Positions 62,375 to 64,000 of a stretch of 64,000 nt of DNA are shown piece by piece. Below the pieces are notes generated by a model that was given only the letters and a program-made list of their open reading frames with translations, searched no databases and was not told where the DNA came from. The position numbers and the translations under genes were made by a program. Location: positions 4,030,001 to 4,094,000 of the forward strand of contig NZ_CP102269.1 of NCBI RefSeq assembly GCF_025148635.1. The letters run 5' to 3'. Numbering within the stretch: the stretch's first letter is position 1; each line of letters opens with the position of its first letter. Origin of the DNA: Butyricimonas virosa. GTDB lineage: Bacteria > Bacteroidota > Bacteroidia > Bacteroidales > Marinifilaceae.

Positions 62375-64000
62375 TAAAATGTTACGTTAAACTGAAACGT
62401 GTAGGAAGGACGCACGGACAAATTCGGTTTTGCAAACCCCGCTTGAGATGGGTCCTGGCCCTTTAGTTCTTTAGCTGATATGGTGAATAAATTCAACGCA
62501 TTCAAACTAAGCGACAAATTAGAAAATGGTGTTTTCTTTAACCATTCCGGAGCAATATTATAACGTAATGTCATGGAAGAGCATTTCAAATAACTGCCGC
62601 TCACCACCCGCAGATCAGAATTGTCATACATATTCCAAACATTACTAGCGAAATTCTGAATATGAGATATAGATACCTGAGTCCCGGAAAAATGGGATAT
62701 ATATTTCATGTACTCGGGATCTGCCGGACTCATAATAACCGGAATATTCGTATACGATTCATCTCCGGGAGCCATCCAACGATTCAAAAACTCTTTCCTG
62801 ACATTCATTTCCGAACTTACACCCGAAAGCACGGGAGAATATAACGGGAATAATCTTACTTTTGACCCGATACTGTAAGATAGGTTCATGGATAAAGACA
62901 AATTCTTATACGTGAAACTATTGGAGAAATTACCACTGAAAATCGGGTCTCTTTGCCCACTTTTTTTCATCGTCATTAAAACCGTTTCCTCCAACGTCTT
63001 GTATTTCAACAAATGCTGACGATCATTGTAATCATCAAACATCGGAGTCCCGTTGGAAGGATTCAATCCCAAAAACTTGTATGAATAAAAACTACCAACA
63101 GCAATTCCATCAACCAACGCCGTTCCATTCAGGTAATCAGCTAAAGTATAACTTTCTACTGATCCGGTTTTCACCTTGTTGAAATTCCCGGAATAATACG
63201 TGGAGAATTTCCATTGAAAATCTTTTGTTTTTACAGGTGTAGCCGATAAAGAAATGGAATACCCGCTATTATTCAAGTCTCCGCCATTCATAATATAAGA
63301 ATGCCCACTAACACCGTTCACGGAAGACACTCTCACGGTTGTAAAGCAATCCGTTGTCTTTTTGGAATAAACAGAAAACTCCATACTTAACCGGGATTTA
63401 AAAAAGCCCACTTCAAGCCCTCCGTCCAGTTGTTGTGTTTCTTCCCAACGTAAATTAGGATTCGGATACCGTGCAATTGAAGACACGTTCTCGTTATATA
63501 TAGGATCTATTGTCCCCTGTTTAATAATCAAATTCGGACTTTGATCCTCCAACATGTTTCCTTGGATACCGAAAGATCCTCTCAAACGAAGCTCACTGAT
63601 AAACTCTACATTTCTCAATATATTTTCCTGCAGATTCCAACTCCCGGATACCGACCATACCGGCAAAAAGCGTTCATTACTACGACTACCAAATTTATTC
63701 GATGCATCAAAGCGCCCGTTCACGTTCAACGTAAAGTGATTCCTATAACTATAACTTAACACGAAATACCCGGAAATCTGGTGAGAAATCCCGTGACCGA
63801 TGGAACGATGATTCTGATTCAACCATTCTTTATATTTGGGATAATCATCTAAATTCTGTAATTCATCTATAAACTGCAATCCCCGATCTTTCACAAAACC
63901 TCGGTTTTCATCGCTAATCTGTCGAGTTGTATTTCCGTTCAACTCAAATCCCCCCATCAACATCATCATATGCTGTTGATTCTCCCCGAATAATTTACGA
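62374..64000 (-). CDS. SusC/RagA-type TonB-dependent receptor, C-terminal part (5' end outside window)
   Basis: The frame is open through base 64000, so the start is outside. The visible 542 codons are barrel sequence with SusC signatures: MMMLMGGFELNGNT, NFRMP-like turns, YRNHFTLNVNGRFDASNKFG and RSNERFLPVWSVSGSWNL, and the closing SVRPSYTFQFNVTF with terminal Phe. It transports the ligand bound by the SusD partner. The N-terminal carboxypeptidase-like and plug domains are not in view, so it cannot be told whether an STN domain is present. Confidence 0.93.
   Translation of the reverse strand, partial: RKLFGENQQHMMMLMGGFELNGNTTRQISDENRGFVKDRGLQFIDELQNLDDYPKYKEWLNQNHRSIGHGISHQISGYFVLSYSYRNHFTLNVNGRFDASNKFGSRSNERFLPVWSVSGSWNLQENILRNVEFISELRLRGSFGIQGNMLEDQSPNLIIKQGTIDPIYNENVSSIARYPNPNLRWEETQQLDGGLEVGFFKSRLSMEFSVYSKKTTDCFTTVRVSSVNGVSGHSYIMNGGDLNNSGYSISLSATPVKTKDFQWKFSTYYSGNFNKVKTGSVESYTLADYLNGTALVDGIAVGSFYSYKFLGLNPSNGTPMFDDYNDRQHLLKYKTLEETVLMTMKKSGQRDPIFSGNFSNSFTYKNLSLSMNLSYSIGSKVRLFPLYSPVLSGVSSEMNVRKEFLNRWMAPGDESYTNIPVIMSPADPEYMKYISHFSGTQVSISHIQNFASNVWNMYDNSDLRVVSGSYLKCSSMTLRYNIAPEWLKKTPFSNLSLSLNALNLFTISAKELKGQDPSQAGFAKPNLSVRPSYTFQFNVTF

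Overview
The window is chromosomal DNA of a Bacteroidetes bacterium of the order Bacteroidales. An Odoribacteraceae member (Butyricimonas or Odoribacter type) is my inference, not shown directly. The support is: promoters of the TTTG-N19-TAnnTTTG type, SusC/SusD and TonB receptor operons with FecI/FecR-type regulators, DUF3078 and DUF4249 proteins, FISUMP and thioredoxin lipoprotein genes, and the gene order purH-mreBCD-mrdA-rodA. No rRNA, tRNA, CRISPR array, transposase or phage gene was recognised.

Layout. 1-13.1 kb (+ strand) is housekeeping: the 3' part of gyrA, a TPR protein, an SDR oxidoreductase, a DUF3078 outer-membrane protein, an NdpA-type nucleoid protein, mltG, the rpsF-rpsR-rplI operon, uvrA, and the pyrK-pyrD pair. 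13.2-16.1 kb holds a small XRE repressor divergent from a large Xaa-Pro aminopeptidase. The 650-bp gap between them carries six copies of a palindrome, ATTACAAATGTAAT or a close variant; one copy overlaps the -7 box of the repressor's own promoter. 16.2-19.5 kb has an unknown lipoprotein, an ECF sigma factor coupled to a protein that joins an inner-membrane anchor to a beta-barrel, and a small acidic membrane protein. 19.7-26.9 kb is the purH-mreB-mreC-mreD-mrdA-rodA operon for purine synthesis and rod-shape wall elongation. 27.0-30.1 kb holds hutI and ftcD of histidine degradation.

30.1-42.1 kb (- strand) is accessory. A FecI/FecR pair drives a mirrored cassette of TonB receptor, DUF4249, DUF4249, TonB receptor. 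Beside it lie three unrecognised AT-rich lipoprotein genes and, most unusually, one 403-codon reading frame that joins an HU-type N-terminus, the signal peptide and plug of a TonB receptor, and a LytTR DNA-binding domain.

42.3-55.6 kb is again mostly housekeeping: nitroreductase, membrane pyrophosphatase, rimO, a YgiQ-type radical SAM protein, TPR proteins, free-methionine sulfoxide reductase, pepD, a MarR regulator, a DUF1904 protein and a DHH phosphoesterase. 56.1-64 kb has an orphan ECF sigma factor convergent with a SusC-SusD-lipoprotein-FISUMP-tandem thioredoxin operon whose SusC gene runs off the window end.

The strongest candidate for something undescribed is the HU/TonB-plug/LytTR chimera at 40897-42108. 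Next are the repressor-operator array at 13.65-14.2 kb, the mirrored receptor cassette, and the sigma/beta-barrel module.
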